Shown here one piece after another: positions 1 through 13,500 of a DNA stretch of 64,000 bases. The notes beneath the pieces are model-generated. The model had not been told where the DNA came from and did not search any database. It saw only the letters and a program-made list of their open reading frames with translations. The stretch's first letter is position 1, and each line of letters begins with the position of its first letter. This stretch comes from Roridomyces roridus (Eukaryota; Basidiomycota; Agaricomycetes; Agaricales; Mycenaceae), in NCBI GenBank assembly GCA_029378245.1, contig JARKIF010000004.1:3224001-3288000 (forward strand), given 5' to 3'. A program made the position numbers and the translations under genes.

Positions 1-1174
1 CCCGCGAGCTCTACGGGCGAATCGAGTAGTAGCCCTGCACCGCTTACGCCCCGGGATGGGAGCAGTGATTTGAGTCGCGACAGTGGGATGAAGGAGAAGG
101 ACGAGAGGAGGGTGGCGTGGAGCGGGGGTGTGAGTGGATTGGTGCCCAGTGCGAGGAGAGCGCATCAGAGGAGGAGCGTGAGCTTTGATTTTGACGAAGA
201 GGTGCCGAGTGATGGGAAGGGAAAAATCAAGGCGAGGCCGAGGGAGACTCCGATACAGGAGGAGGAGCGCAGGAGGGAACGTAGACGAGGGGAAGCAAAG
301 GCGGCGATTGAGGTCCGTTGTTTTCATCCCTTGCTCTACGTATTTTGACATTGCCATGCAGCTCGGTAACGTTATCAACGGTCCGGGTCCTACCGCCGAT
401 GATGATGATGAGGACGACGACGACGTGCCCGTCGCCCAGCGCGCTATGCCTGGCATGCCTATGGGTAATATGCCGATGGGAATGAACATGCCTATGCCGA
501 TGGGCTTCGCTACCCCCGGCGGCATGTCTCCTGGATGGCCCGGGATGCTCAGCCCCGCGCAATTCATGGTCCCGCCGCCTGCCGACCCCAACTTTTACGC
601 GGCGCACCAGCAGGCAATGATGATAGCCAAGCAGGCGTACCAGATGGCGGTAGCTCAGCAGGCTATGCAGCAAGCTGGGGAGGAGTGGGAACGTGGGTCG
701 ACCATGGGTTTTGGAGATCGCTCGAGTGTTTTTGGAGGCTCGACGACGGGGCCTGCGATGTCATCGTATGGGATGGGCATGGGTATGCAGCAGGGCGGGT
801 GGACGCCTGGAGGAATGTCTCTGTTCCCGCCTGCGCCCAGGTCAATGTACGGCGGTGGTGGAGCGCGCAGCGAGTATGGTGGTGGTGGTGGCGGTGGAGC
901 TCGAAGCGAGTATGGGGGAGGCGGTGGATGGAATTCGTCGCGGAGTGTCTATGGCGAGAACTTTGGCCCGTCACCGCGATCATCAAACAGCCCTGCGGCT
1001 ACGCGAAACCCAAACACGCGTGTGGACTCTGGGTACTTTGCTGGAGCGCCGGTACCAAAGTCTCCGAATCCCACGGGCGCTACGCCTCGCCAGCGGACGG
1101 CCAGCCAGCCTGCGACGCCTTCGCGTGGTCCTGCGAAACGACAGCCTCCGTCGAGTTGGAAGGCATCTCCGTGA
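1..1174 (+). CDS. 3' part of a low-complexity hypothetical protein
   Basis: The 5' end lies outside the window. Two exons are visible, 1-312 and 362-1174, separated by a 49-nt GT-AG intron (313-361, phase 0). The first exon is charged (Arg/Glu/Lys). The second starts with an acidic run (five Asp, then Glu-Asp) and then becomes rich in Met, Gly and Pro, with repeated MPM/MGM motifs. A short Ala/Gln segment around FYAAHQQAMMIAKQAYQM (nt 595-645) is probably helical. The tail (nt 840-940) holds several GGGGARSEYGG-like repeats and a Ser/Pro/Thr-rich C terminus. No catalytic domain is visible, and the composition suggests a disordered regulatory or adaptor protein. Proteins of this composition are common hypotheticals in Agaricomycetes. 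It converges on the MFS gene that ends at 1370. The exon join is well supported because the frame switches exactly at the intron; the function is unknown. Confidence 0.7.
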
Positions 1175-1369
1175 TTTGGGCATTAAAACAATCTTTTTCT
1201 TCCTCCTCTCTTTATCATCAATTGTACTTCTGACCGTACTCATACGCACGTCCTACACTTACCATCACACTCTTTCTGCTTAGGAACACTACCCAGCTCA
1301 TTGCTATTTACTTTTTGTACACTTTTCCGTAAAATTATGGTGGGGAGTAGAGGATAGACTGTATTTCGG

Positions 1370-3082
1370 TTACTTGACCTGGTCTGGGAGATGCCAGCGA
1401 ATTCCGATCCATAATCCCATTGTCAACGCGACCATGAGCGCCCAGATGGCTTGACCGCCGAGGAGCTGGGTGCGTACGCCAAGGGCGAAGAGGCTGGAGA
1501 ATATACCAGGGACGACTGCGCGCAGGGCACTGTTGAGGGTGAGGAAGATGGCGTTGAGTGTTCCGAGGGTGTTTGGCGCTGGAGCGATGTCGTTCAAGGC
1601 TAGTTGGATCGCGGCTTGGATATTGCCAAGTCAGAAATGGGAGCAAGGCTGAGGAGGGCACGCACTGAAGAGCAAGCTAACTGAGCCGCCTATGAATTGC
1701 GATGTGGGGAGTAATATATAAAACGCCGTCAGCCACGCGGGTCCTTGTTTGAGGAGTAGGTTGGCGAGGGGGTTGAGAGCCATTACGATGGGCCAGATGT
1801 ACGTGCAGCCACGGAGGACGCCGGCTGTCCCGTAGCGTTGCTGAAGCATGGGGAAGGGAATGAGCCAGATGGCTTGTGCGAGGCCGGAGAGGCCGAGGAA
1901 GAGGGAGATTTGCAGGGGAGTGAAGGAGAGGCCGCCGAGGTCGACTTTCGGCCGTTTAGAATCGGTGTTGTCAAATGAAGATGAGACGCACCGGAGGTAA
2001 ACCAGAAGAGAGGGATGACTGAATTATTCTTTAGGCGGAGGATACAAAAGAGGGTTGGATACGCGCCTGCGGTGTATCCATACGTGATGACGGACGTGTA
2101 ACCTATGAGCGGTAGGACGGCGGCGACTCCGGGGGACTGGAGGAGTTGCCATGTGGACATCGGCGGCGATGTCGAATTGAAAGATTTTTGGTCGGTCTGA
2201 GTAGCCCGCTTAGCTTGCTTATGAATTCCGAGGTGCTCGACTGACCTCGTGGACGAAGAAGGCACACAAGATAGCAGCGCTCGCAGAAAAGCCGCCTGTG
2301 AAGAGCGTCGGGAGGAGGTATGGATATTTCTCGAAGAGATGTATGTGTCCAAAGATCGAGGGATAGTTGACGGTCGGTTCAGATAGAGAACCGCCTGGAG
2401 GAAACTTGTAAGCAGTTGTATGAGAAGGTTACGCAGATCCTACCTATGAGCGGGCCCAGGAAGATTCCAATGGTACCCGTGAACGTGAATAGACTGAATG
2501 CCTTTGCTTGAGTGTTTCCTGTACTGATTTCTGTGATCATGGCTCGTATTGTACTACGTGTGATAGTCAGCTCGGAGATGCACGCTGCAATTCAAGACAT
2601 ACACGACAGAGCCGGCAAATGCTCCAGCCAGACAACGAAAGAGAATCATCTGCCAAATGCTTTTGCTCAATCCAAACAAGGCTGAGGCGATGGATACACC
2701 GCAAAGCGAGAAGACCAAGACGGGCTTCCGCCCGATGCGGTCGGCGGCACGGCCATATGCAATCATGACGAGCATTTGAGTCATGGAGAAGAGGGATTCC
2801 TGGAGGCGTACGTGCATTAGTCACCTAGGTATATGCAGAGTGGCACAGACGACTTACAATGAGCCCGGCGTAGAAACCGACGTCAGCCTCGGGGATGCCA
2901 GCCTCTTCGTGGATCATTTTGTTGACGAAAGGGAAGATGGAGAAGAACGCGATGGGGTCGACGAGTCGCGCGTAGCACAGGAGACCGATCTGACTCATTT
3001 GGAGAGGCTCGTCGAGGTCGTCAGGCGCAGTGGGCGGCAGAAGGGACGTGGTCTCGTCGGCATCGCTGGCTCTAGAGGACAT
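1370..3082 (-). CDS. Major facilitator superfamily transporter
   Basis: This is a multi-exon gene read from an ATG at 3082 (MSSRASDADETTSLLPP). An upstream in-frame codon at 3187 only extends the frame without a conserved start. The protein has an acidic N-terminal tail with a dileucine-like SLLPP, then about twelve hydrophobic segments spread over at least five exons. The MFS motif A between TM2 and TM3 reads GRAADRIGRKPVLV (about nt 2700-2760), with the conserved Gly, Asp, Arg and Lys. Later exons give GPLIGG-like and GVRTQLLGGQAIWALMVALT segments before the stop at 1370. The length after splicing, about 450-480 residues, is normal for a DHA1-type drug:H+ antiporter or general-substrate MFS protein at the plasma membrane. 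The substrate cannot be read from the sequence. No frameshift was seen, so the gene is probably functional. Confidence 0.8.
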
Positions 3083-3457
3083 GGCGGTGGTGTGGATCGC
3101 AGAGATGATTCGACCGGCTCCGAGGTGACTGAGCCATCTTTCAAATGTAGATGTGAATTGTGAAAGAGAACAAGTCGTGAATTGCATCCGCGCTCATCAA
3201 CTCAAGCTGATGCCCGTTCTCGGCGAACTTTTCACGCAGTTGAACAACCGATGGCCGTACTTATTATTTATCGGTACATACTTATGTACATTCTATTCTC
3301 AACAGAAAGCCCACCAAATAAAACAACCAATCAAACCCAACTTAGAAATTTGCAAGTAGGCAACCAGTCCCATCATCCGCACAGTCCCCATCCGTCAACG
3401 GGTTTTGAACGCTAAAATGTTCCTCAGCTCTTGTGTCAAGATTTTCTCAAGAGATAC

Positions 3458-4885
<1,428 letters not shown>

Positions 4886-5828
4886 GATGGAGACAAGTCG
4901 GGGAGCCAGGAATGAGGCGAGTACCTGGCCTGTCTTGAATTTATACTAGTGCCGTCTTGCGTGTGTGAATGAATCATTCAAAGCTGGGAAAACTGGTGAC
5001 AGTCCTCGGGTTTCAACTGGCCACACATGGCCCTTCAAAATCCTGAAACGGTGAGATAATTCTCGGGAACTGTGTTGAGAAAAAGATGGAATAAATAACA
5101 CGGAAGACCGCGAGGCGGGAATGAATCGACTGTTAATTTTGGCTGAGAGGTAACCACGCGTGCACGTTGTCGGTCCCTGATGAACAAGGAAATGCCCTTG
5201 TTCTGGTGTCAGATTTCACAAAGAATGTAGTACATTGAAACGAACCGTTTGCACTTCCCTGAAGTCACGGAAAGCATGAAATCCATCTCGAACCAAGTCA
5301 TTGGGACGATGAGATGGAGAGACTCACCGAAACCGCATGGATCTGGGAATGCCGTATTGAGATAAATACGCTTCTGAGTGGCCGTACCTAGCTCGCATGC
5401 AATTCACTGCGTTCCGAGGTGCCGTCGACCAACGTTAGGCGACATGTGCCGACTGGTTGCCGACCTTAGCCGACCCCTGGAAACCAATGTGCGGCCATCA
5501 AAAACAGCACAGCATTGCGGACATGTGCCGACTAGTCTGCAGCCGTGTGCTGACTTGGCGTCCACACCTCGTCCACACACTTCCGCCCCTCTGCGCCCTC
5601 TCGTCGGCGCCATTGCACGGACTCGGCGCGCCTGCTTTGACACATGTACTAGACATCTTTACATGCATATTTGCTCGACAAGTTGGCTGATGTATACCTG
5701 AAATCGAGCTTAAAGGTGATGATCTTTTATGAGACTCTTCTCCCGTCGACCCTGGCCACGCTGGCAATGACTCGGACATCATCGCCGCCTCTTTCTTGTC
5801 CCCACCACTCCTCTCGCTGGTCGCGGGC
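4886..5828. other. Intergenic region upstream of the peroxidase
   Basis: No gene is supported here. The segment contains the divergent upstream regions of the peroxidase (minus) and the coiled-coil gene (plus). Short reading frames at 5378-5848 overlap each other on both strands and have no splice or codon support. Around 5440-5580 the words GTGCCGACT and CACACCTCGTCCACAC recur, giving a mildly repetitive stretch. Confidence 0.5.
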
Positions 5829-6496
5829 ATGCATATGAGCCCAAACAACTTCGCGTCCGCTGCGCCTCCCTCACGTTTTCAATACGGTTGCGATGGAATT
5901 GAGTTTCATAAGGCGGAAATACCGTGCGTGGCTACACTTCTGCTCTTACATTGACACAATTAACACCTTTTCTCAGAGCCGCTACGTCTGAACACGGTTT
6001 AGCTACTCCGCGTGGTTGCCAGACTGGTTCTCGATCTCGAAGTGGCACCCTCGACCCCTTCCACGGCGACGACGCTGCCAACCCCACTGCAGCGATTCCA
6101 TACCGCATCTCGGCACCTCCCTCTCACCCTTTACGCCCGCCGCAGTTGTGCCCTCCGCCCCAATTTATTGCCCAGATGGACTACCTTGTCCAGGGCATGC
6201 AGATGCTTCTAAACGACAATATTGGGCTCAAGCAGCGAGTCGCCAGCCTGGAGCAGCGAGTATCCGGTGCTGAAATCGCAGCCAATCAGCGCGGCGGGCG
6301 AGTCAGTCGCGCCAAGACGAGCACTACGAATGTAGCCGTCTCTCATCGACACCATGATGCCGGCGCGCAGTCCGACAGCGATTACGACGCCCAGTATCAA
6401 AATATCGACCCTATTCTGCGCCCACCCAGCCCTAATCCCCGCGTTGAGCACGAGTTCAGTGAAGCCAGCGACACCGACCCAGGTCCCGCAACTTGA
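5829..6496 (+). CDS. Small hypothetical protein with a coiled-coil segment
   Basis: The ATG at 5829 (MHMSPNNFASAAPP) begins exon 1 (5829-5923). A 53-nt GT-AG intron follows (5924-5976, donor GTGCGT, pyrimidine-rich acceptor TTTTCTCAG), and exon 2 runs 5977-6496 in the same frame to TGA. The product is about 205 residues. Its first half is Pro/Ser/Ala-rich. A heptad-like stretch around MDYLVQGMQMLLNDNIGLKQ and the following LEQRV (nt 6176-6270) predicts a coiled coil. The rest is hydrophilic and acidic, ending SEASDTDPGP. I do not recognise a family. The shape, a disordered head plus a short coiled coil, resembles the N-terminal part of larger Agaricomycete hypotheticals, so this may be a truncated member. 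The intron fit is good evidence that it is real. Confidence 0.55.
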
Positions 6497-8009
6497 AGCA
6501 CTGAAATGACGAGTCCGTGGATGGCGTTGGTGGAGAGCATTGGCTCCTGGGTGGCTGCCATGGGATGGGAAAATCCCCTACTCTGTCAAGAGGAGGGTTC
6601 TGTGGGGCTGAATGTTCTGATCTCCCGCAAAACTCGTTGCATCATTTTCCCACATATGTCTGGATGATTCATAGTATATGTGTCAACAGTGATGATTGTC
6701 ACCCCGAATCACCCCGATCCACATTCCTCTCCGCCATTTAAGATGCACTGGTTCCAGGCTATAATATCCTATAAGTATCTCTCATCCCACTCAATAGATG
6801 GGGAGGCTTGAAAGAGTAGGGGAACGGTGCTCGCGCCGCTATGGATATTGTAGTGCTTAGGTAGACAGAACGGTAGTCGATGCGGCGCCGATACCGGGAT
6901 AAATGTGATCGCCTCGTCAGCCAGCCATCAATTGACAAATTTCTGCAAACTTAATTCGCAGATCAGATTCTGATCAATTGATTCTAACTTCCAAGTTGCT
7001 TCTAAGTAAACAAGAGTGCGGGCTAAAGCCTAGAAGCACATTCGACCTAAGTCTGCTGGAGTCCGCACAGGTTCGCGAACCTGTGCGGACATGTGTGTGT
7101 GTGGAGCTGTGCGGACTGGGGTCCACACACCCCTGTGCGGACGGACTCTCGGAACGCAGTGATTGGTCCACCGGTACCGAACGTACCTCTCTGCCGTATA
7201 TCCGAATGAACGCTATCCAGAAGTGTGGGTCAGTATGCAGGGTCCGAATTCCAGGAAAATGAAAGGACTCTCACAGGACATGAAACCTGGCCGGGGAGTC
7301 CGGGGAGACGCAGAGAATTACCACACCCGCAGTTTGATGATGAAAACGAGGATGATTGTCTCAGCGATGAATTGAATTTTCAGCTCGCTGTTTTTGGGTT
7401 ATAAAAAGAGTTCAACAACGGCCGAAGCGAGCCAATGAACTTGCGAGAATTACGGCTCGAGTGTCGGCAAAGGATGTAGTTTCTTTCGGTGCCGGCGGCA
7501 TGTGCACACGACGAGGTGTGTTTTGAATACGGAAAGTTGATGAGAAAAGAACCGAAGATGGTTCTTTGCGCGCCGCCGGCATTGGCAGGCACACGACAAG
7601 GTCTGTTTTTTAAAATAACCTCCAAGTCGAGGTCTGCCGCTTTCCGTGCGAATCAAAGCGGAGAGAAATCTTGTTCGCACAGGATTTGCCGTAGCTTATG
7701 TCCAGCGCGTGAGAAATCTGTCGGAATCCCGACACTTGCTTCGAGCGGATGTCTCCCAGGAGGGTTGAAATGAGCCCGATGTCGTGAGGACGGTTCCAAC
7801 AGCACAGCAAACTGTCCCCAAACTAGATCCCCGCGCGGTACATACGAGAGTCGTGCAGACCGAAAGCAAAGAAAGTGTTGCGATCGTGGTTGCGCCCACA
7901 GTATCATGCAACCAAAGGAATAAAAGGAGGGGAAGAACATCGAGAATCCGCTCCGAGTATCGCAGACGAGAGCCAAGACTACGCAGGATACTAGTGATGT
8001 GGGCCAAGT
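6497..8009. other. Gene-free stretch with a perfect palindrome
   Basis: No coding region is supported. Short frames around 7380-8040 overlap on both strands. The notable content is the 30-bp palindrome at 7061-7090, followed within 55 bp by two further TGTGCGGAC words. Confidence 0.5.
7061..7090. repeat. Perfect 30-bp inverted repeat (palindrome)
   Basis: The left arm GTCCGCACAGGTTCG is followed directly by its exact reverse complement, with no spacer. The arm's core word TGTGCGGAC appears again at about 7110 and 7133, and GTCCACAC lies between them. It could be an extruding hairpin, a binding site for a dimeric zinc-cluster (CGG-type) regulator, or the footprint of a transposon excision. 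Confidence 0.9.
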
Positions 8010-8044
8010 GCAGATCATTTGTGGGAACTTCACGCCCTTTTTAA

Positions 8045-8165
8045 TTTACAACTTCAATTTTTTGGAATACAACTTCAACTTCGTCAGATACAACTTCTCA
8101 TGCGGACAGCTACAACTTGGAATTTGCGGAATACAACTTTGCAATGGTATTTCCGCAACTCTAGT
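8045..8165 (+). repeat. Subterminal TACAACTT array (left)
   Basis: TACAACTT or a one-base variant occurs about six times in 120 bp at irregular 15-25 bp spacing. It is the reverse complement of the array at 9277-9376. Confidence 0.75.
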
Positions 8166-8736
8166 CAAGGTTCAACTTGACCCACTTGTAACCTTCCAGT
8201 TCCGCCAACGGAGAGCCGGAGAGCCGGAGAGCCGGAGAGTGGGCCAAGCAGAGGGAGGCGTCTGTGACAGTGGCAGACCGGTCTTTGGTGCCACAAACAG
8301 ATCCAGAGCAGTGGGGTTTGCAGAGCGCGCAATCAAAGTTACAGTAAGCCTGTTTTCCTGTTCCGGATATGTTATTGAAACAGCTTCCCAGTGGAATGGA
8401 GGCATACCTCTTCTGCTCCAGGGCAGTCTCCAGAGCGAACATAATGGTCAAACAGGATCTGGATTTTGTGTGGGCTTCCAGGTGGAGCTCAAAGGTTTTT
8501 AGCTCTCTGATGATAATACTGACCTCCAATCCTTATTTCGGTGAAATCCCTGGGGACCATTACTCTAACACTGATGTCCCAACCCAACTCGGCCGTTCTG
8601 GAAGGAGTTCACGTCACTCTGAATCCAGTGCATCAGGGAAGACTCTGCCAAAGTTGTGCCAAAGCCTTGAATGACTCGCATAGCTGGCCTGTGAAGACCC
8701 TTCCCTGGGTGTGAGCCTGCCGTTTGCAACTGTTTG

Positions 8737-8835
8737 AACCATTTGTTTGCTAACCGTTTACCGTTTACAGGGTCCTTCAAACGAAACAGTTCAAAATACT
8801 GTTTATAAACCGTTTCAAACCGTTTCAAACGGAAA
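8737..8835. repeat. AAACCGTTT / AAACGGTTT motif array
   Basis: The near-palindromic word AAACCGTTT and its partial copies occur at least six times in about 100 bp in both orientations. The array sits close to the centre of the candidate element 8010-9408. Confidence 0.7.
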
Positions 8836-9276
8836 CGGTTGGAGAAGAGTTCGATTTCAACCGTTTCTATCAAGTTTCTATAAACTATGTTCTTCAAGCA
8901 TTTTTATCCTTGCACAATGCACTGAGGATAGATAATAAGGCACAGTAGCTCTCAAGAACACTCAACATTGATTGAAACCACCGTCTGTGCCGTGAAATTT
9001 GGTTTTCAACCAAGCCATCAAATATTGATGCGCTTCCTCACACCTGACGGCCAAGCACTGTGTGGACACAGAGAGGGCTACAGAAAGGTCCTGGCTTGAA
9101 TCGAATTCTGGAATCATTTCATTACAGCCATACTCAATCTGACCACTGGACTGACCTTCCGGCAGAGTCATCAACCCGAGAAATTCCCATCACTGCATCA
9201 ATCACTCTCTACTGGTGATCAGGAACAATGCTGCTCAGGAGTTGTGGGTCAGCAAGATGGTGGTTGCTGGAATCAA

Positions 9277-9376
9277 AGTTGTAGGCAAAAGGTTGGTTGT
9301 AGGCATACAGTTGCAGTTGTGAAAACACAAGTTGTAGTGGCAAAAACCGAAGTTGTAGTTGTATTTTGAGCTGAAG
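9277..9376 (-). repeat. Subterminal AAGTTGTA array (right)
   Basis: AAGTTGTA and variants such as CAGTTGTG and GGTTGTAG occur about seven times in 100 bp, mirroring the left array in inverted orientation. Confidence 0.75.
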
Positions 9377-9408
9377 TTGCAAAAACTTTTTGCACAATAT
9401 ATCTGCCA

Positions 9409-9941
9409 TATTTGACCACCAACCCACCTACTACACCAATCTTATCAACTACAGCTGTGAAGCTATACAATCTACCTAAAGGGTTGCTTGTTCCAGTCTC
9501 GACTGAACCTAATACCCGTCCCTTGGAAATACCACTTTCCTTCGGAATAAACTTATTACTTTCTCCCTCCACAACCTACTACCTGTATAAGGACCTGTAT
9601 TGGGACTTTTACTCGTCTGAACACTCGATTGAATACACTCGCTACAAGCTCGTGTCTGTGTTGGTTATCTAGATAAGCTACTTGCTTATTCCTGTGTACC
9701 ACCGTATACAATACAGGGTGTTGGGTTTCTCCCTTGGGTTTAGAGCACATTCGTCAGCGGCCCAACGGTGAATTGTCAGATGGGTCGCGTATGAATTGGG
9801 TACTTCAACTCATCATTTATGTTTGAAGCTCGGAGCTAGCCACTTGTAAGTAGTACATCCCAAGGTTGAAACAATCATGTGATCACAGAAGACACCAAAG
9901 GTTCAGCCGCCCGCCTTAAAGAGCACCAGCACCTGGGGCAA
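9409..9941. other. AT-rich gene-free stretch, possibly LTR-like
   Basis: A TATAAGGACC word at about 9586 followed by a pyrimidine-rich stretch resembles an LTR promoter, but no paired TG/CA ends or target duplication could be found. The frame 9412-9672 has no recognisable domain. Confidence 0.3.
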
Positions 9942-10021
9942 TGATACATCACCCTCGGTCCCTGGCCCACTCTACCGTGATGTATGAATCCCGGTCGTTG
10001 GCCAAGGTCCGTGATGTATCA
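9942..10021. repeat. 80-bp miniature element with TGATACATCAC terminal inverted repeats
   Basis: TGATACATCAC at 9942 is matched by GTGATGTATCA at 10011-10021. A related copy, reversed, lies at 22688-22767. The words ACCTTGGCCA, CGACCGG and ATTCAT recur at the same spacing, so this is a dispersed family and not a chance hairpin. Confidence 0.6.
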
Positions 10022-10080
10022 CTTTTGGTCGTCCAAATCCGGCTGAGCATGCCAAGCTCACAACGAGCATGGGGCCATGG

Positions 10081-10557
10081 TGTCACGACAAGACTTGTTT
10101 CACGCGTCCAACAGCGGTAAGATGCTGCGGATTGGGTAGTGCGCTACTTAAAGCTCGTAAAATGAACTGAATAAAAGTCTAGGAGAGGGTACAGAATACG
10201 ACGACTAGCTACTGCTTTTATACTGTGAGGAATAGATCTACGATGCTACACTAATTGTCCTGGCTTCCGACATGCACTATTGTCCTGCACCGTTGTCGTC
10301 TCCTATTGTCATGTCTACGCCGTGTTCATCATAGAAGCCTGTCATGATCTGACAGTTCACTTGATCGAAAACTCCTTCCCTCATCCACGCTGTCGTTCAT
10401 AAATATGAAACTGTCCCACGTCTTTAAATAATGTCTTCCTCGGCTTCTTCCTCAATCCGATCGAGACGGGGTTCCCATGACTTTAACGCTGTACGGCGCC
10501 AATGTATATCTGGTTTATTTGGCGTTGTCACGTGCGCAAATAGGTCAGCGCGTGACA
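10081..10557 (-). repeat. 3' LTR of the Gypsy element
   Basis: 477 bp, with 7-bp inverted ends TGTCACG/CGTGACA. It contains the last 44 codons and stop of pol (10424-10557). It is preceded at 10076-10080 by the target duplication CATGG. Confidence 0.97.
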
Positions 10558-13500
10558 TTACCCCCTCTCTAGGATCGACGTCCTCGTCGATGTCGACAAA
10601 CCGATTTTCATTGGGAATAAATAATTTCTTCTTTGAGTATTGTCGGGACTCCTCCTTTGGGACGAATCTTTTGCATTCGCCGTCCCAATATCCAGCCGGG
10701 AGTGTGGGTAGCGCCCTGACGTCAATGCTGTGTTCCCTGTTATATTTGTCCAACAGCTTCTTTGCATGTGTCAAGTTACGCGATGGTTCCCACGTCCTTT
10801 CTCCCATCGGATAATTCTTCCACTTTATTAAATATTGAAAACCGCGTCCCATCTTGCGGTGTTTCAGGATCTCCTCCACCTCGTATTCCTCCTCGCCGGA
10901 TATGATTTTCGGCGGCGGTCGTTTCTCCCTTCGATTTTCGGGCGGTTCCGTATACGGTGTGAGAATCGCCTCGTTGAACACCGGATGTGACTTGTCCGTG
11001 CTCGGCAATTTCAACCTATAGGATGACGCTCCGACTTTCTCCAGGACCTCGTACGGCCCGAGCCTCCTATCTCCCAGCTTCTTCGAGGGTCTATCCGTCT
11101 GAATGTTCGTCGCCTCGATCCAGACCTTGTCTCCCTTTTTAAATACCGGCGCTGGTCGCCGTCGTAAATTGTATGATTTTTCCATCGTTTTCTGTGTTTT
11201 TTCTAATGCCGCGGTCGCCTCATCGCGGATCTTTTTCATTTTCTTGCCGAACTCGTCGGCAGCCTCGTTCCTCGTCTCCACGGCATTCTCGATCCCTTTC
11301 CAAGGGTGATAGCCGGTGTTTAAATAAAACGGCGAGGCCTTCGTTGCCGAACTGGCCTTGTCGTTGTAACAGAACTCCGCCAGGGAGAGCCATTCGGCCC
11401 AGTCCGTTTGGTGATAATTGATAAATATCCGGAGATACTTCTCGATCTCCTGGTTCATCCGTTCCGTCTGCCCGTCGGTTATCGGATGGTGTGCCGTACT
11501 TGGGTTCATTTCGATCCCTAGGATCTTATTGAGCTCCCTCATAAAGCCTCCTACATATCTCGGATCCCGATCCGAGATGATCTTTCGAGGTACCCCGTGA
11601 TATCTAATCACGCGGTCACGTGTCAAACGCGCAACTCCTTCAGCCGTGATTTCCATGGTCGTGGGCTCCATGTGAATCATTTTGCTGAACGTGTCGACCC
11701 AGACTTGAATAGCATTGTGGCCGTTGCTTATCGGCAACGGCCCGATCAAGTCCATCGAAATGATCTGCCAGGGGCCTTCCGCAATCTTGTGCGGGTTCAG
11801 CTTGCCCTGCTTGTGTCGAAGAACTCGTGACCTCTGACACGCTTCGCACGACTTTACATACTCGGAAACGTTGTTGCCGAGCTTCGGCCACCAGTAGTTT
11901 CGTTCAACGAGTTCCTGGGTCCGGTTCCCTCCAGGGTGTCCCACGATCGCCGGATCGTGATGGAGTCCAATAATTTTATTTCTAAGTTCCGTGTTATGCG
12001 GAACGTAAATAAGGCCATTGTAATAAACAATGCCATCCTCCTCCTCCCATCTAGGGAGCTTCTTCAATAAGGCAGACCTAACGCTGCCGTCCCTTTTGCG
12101 TTCCGCTCGGATCTCTTCCAAAAGATCCTTCTCGACGCCTTCGAGCGTGATCTCCTGCGCTCGGAAATATTCGGGTTTAAGCAAGACAATTTCCTGATTA
12201 TCTTCCTTCCCCTGGTCATGATCCGCCCTGCGGGATAATAAATCGGCCTGCTTATTCAAAGCTCCGGGCCGGTGTCGTAACAAGAAGTCGTACTGCGACA
12301 ACTCGATGATCCATCGTGCCTGCCGACGATTGATTTTCTGCGGCTTTTTGAAGTACTGGAGGTTCTTGTGATCCGTCAGAACCTCGAACGTGTGCCTTGC
12401 ACCGAGTAGGAATTGCCTCCACTCATCAAGAGCGAGCATGATTGCGAGCATCTCTTTGTCATAGATCTCGTAATTCCTTTCGGTGTCGCTCATGCCGTGA
12501 GACATGAAAGCGACAGGCCTCCACACTCCTTCCTGGAGTTGGCTGAGCACTGCTCCAACTGCTCCGTCCGACGCATCGGCCTCAAGCCGATATTCCCCGT
12601 CGTCCGTTGGCAAAGCCAATACGACATCCTCTGCGATCCGTTCCTTCAACTTGTTGATCGCCGCCTCCTGTTCCGGTCCCCAGGACCACGCAACCTTCCC
12701 CGTCAGCTTAGTGAGGGGCCTGGCGATGTCGGCAAAGCCGCGGACAAATCGCCGATAAAAGTTAACAAAGCCCAGGAACGCCTGCACTTGCTTGACGTTC
12801 TTTGGCATGGGCCACTCCATGATCCCTTTGATTTTCACCGGGTCCATCCGCATGGAGTTGTGGGAAATAATTACCCCGAGGTATTCGATCTCCGTCTTCT
12901 CGAATTCACATTTCTCGGGTTTCAAGAATAATTTATTCTTCTCTAACGTCTCCAGGACGCGTGACACAATCCGTCTATGCTCCTCCAGGGAGTCCGTGTA
13001 AATTAAGATGTCATCCAGGTAGACGATCACATGGCCCTCGTTGATGAGATCCCGAAGAATGTCGTTCATCATCGTTTGGAACGTGGCCGGTGAATTGGTC
13101 AACCCAAAGAACATCACGAGCGGCTCGAACAATCCCCGATTGGTCCGAAAAGCCGCTTTCCACTCATCTCCTTCTTTGATCCGTACGTTGTTGTAACCCC
13201 AACGTATGTCAAGCTTGGAGAAGAATGTTGCTCCTCGGAGTTTGTTGACCAGCTCCGAGATTAGAGGCAACGGGTACTTGTTCTTCACCGTCATCTCGTT
13301 GAGCTTCCGGTAATCCTGTACCGGTCGAAGGGACCCATCCTTCTTTTTAATAAAGAAAAATGCCGAGGCCATCGGCGACTTGGATGGTCTGATCCGTCCA
13401 CTCTTGAGATTCTCTTCAAGAAACTCGTTCAGCTTTTCTTGTTCGCCCAACGAGAGTGGATAGATCTTGCAATCGACAGCCTTTGATCCGGGCTTTAACT

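Larger units (their letters stand above)
8010..9408. mobile_element. Candidate non-autonomous DNA element with inverted motif arrays
   Basis: Both ends carry clusters of one 8-bp word in opposite orientation: TACAACTT at the left (about 8045-8165) and AAGTTGTA at the right (about 9277-9376). The outermost sequences are weakly inverted: GCAGATCATTTGTG at 8010 against GCAGATATATTGTG read from 9406 on the minus strand. The middle holds a third palindromic motif array (AAACCGTTT). No open frame resembles a transposase. I found no clear target duplication, so the exact ends are tentative. Subterminal repeat arrays of this sort bind transposase in known element families, which is why I infer a mobile element. 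Confidence 0.4.
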
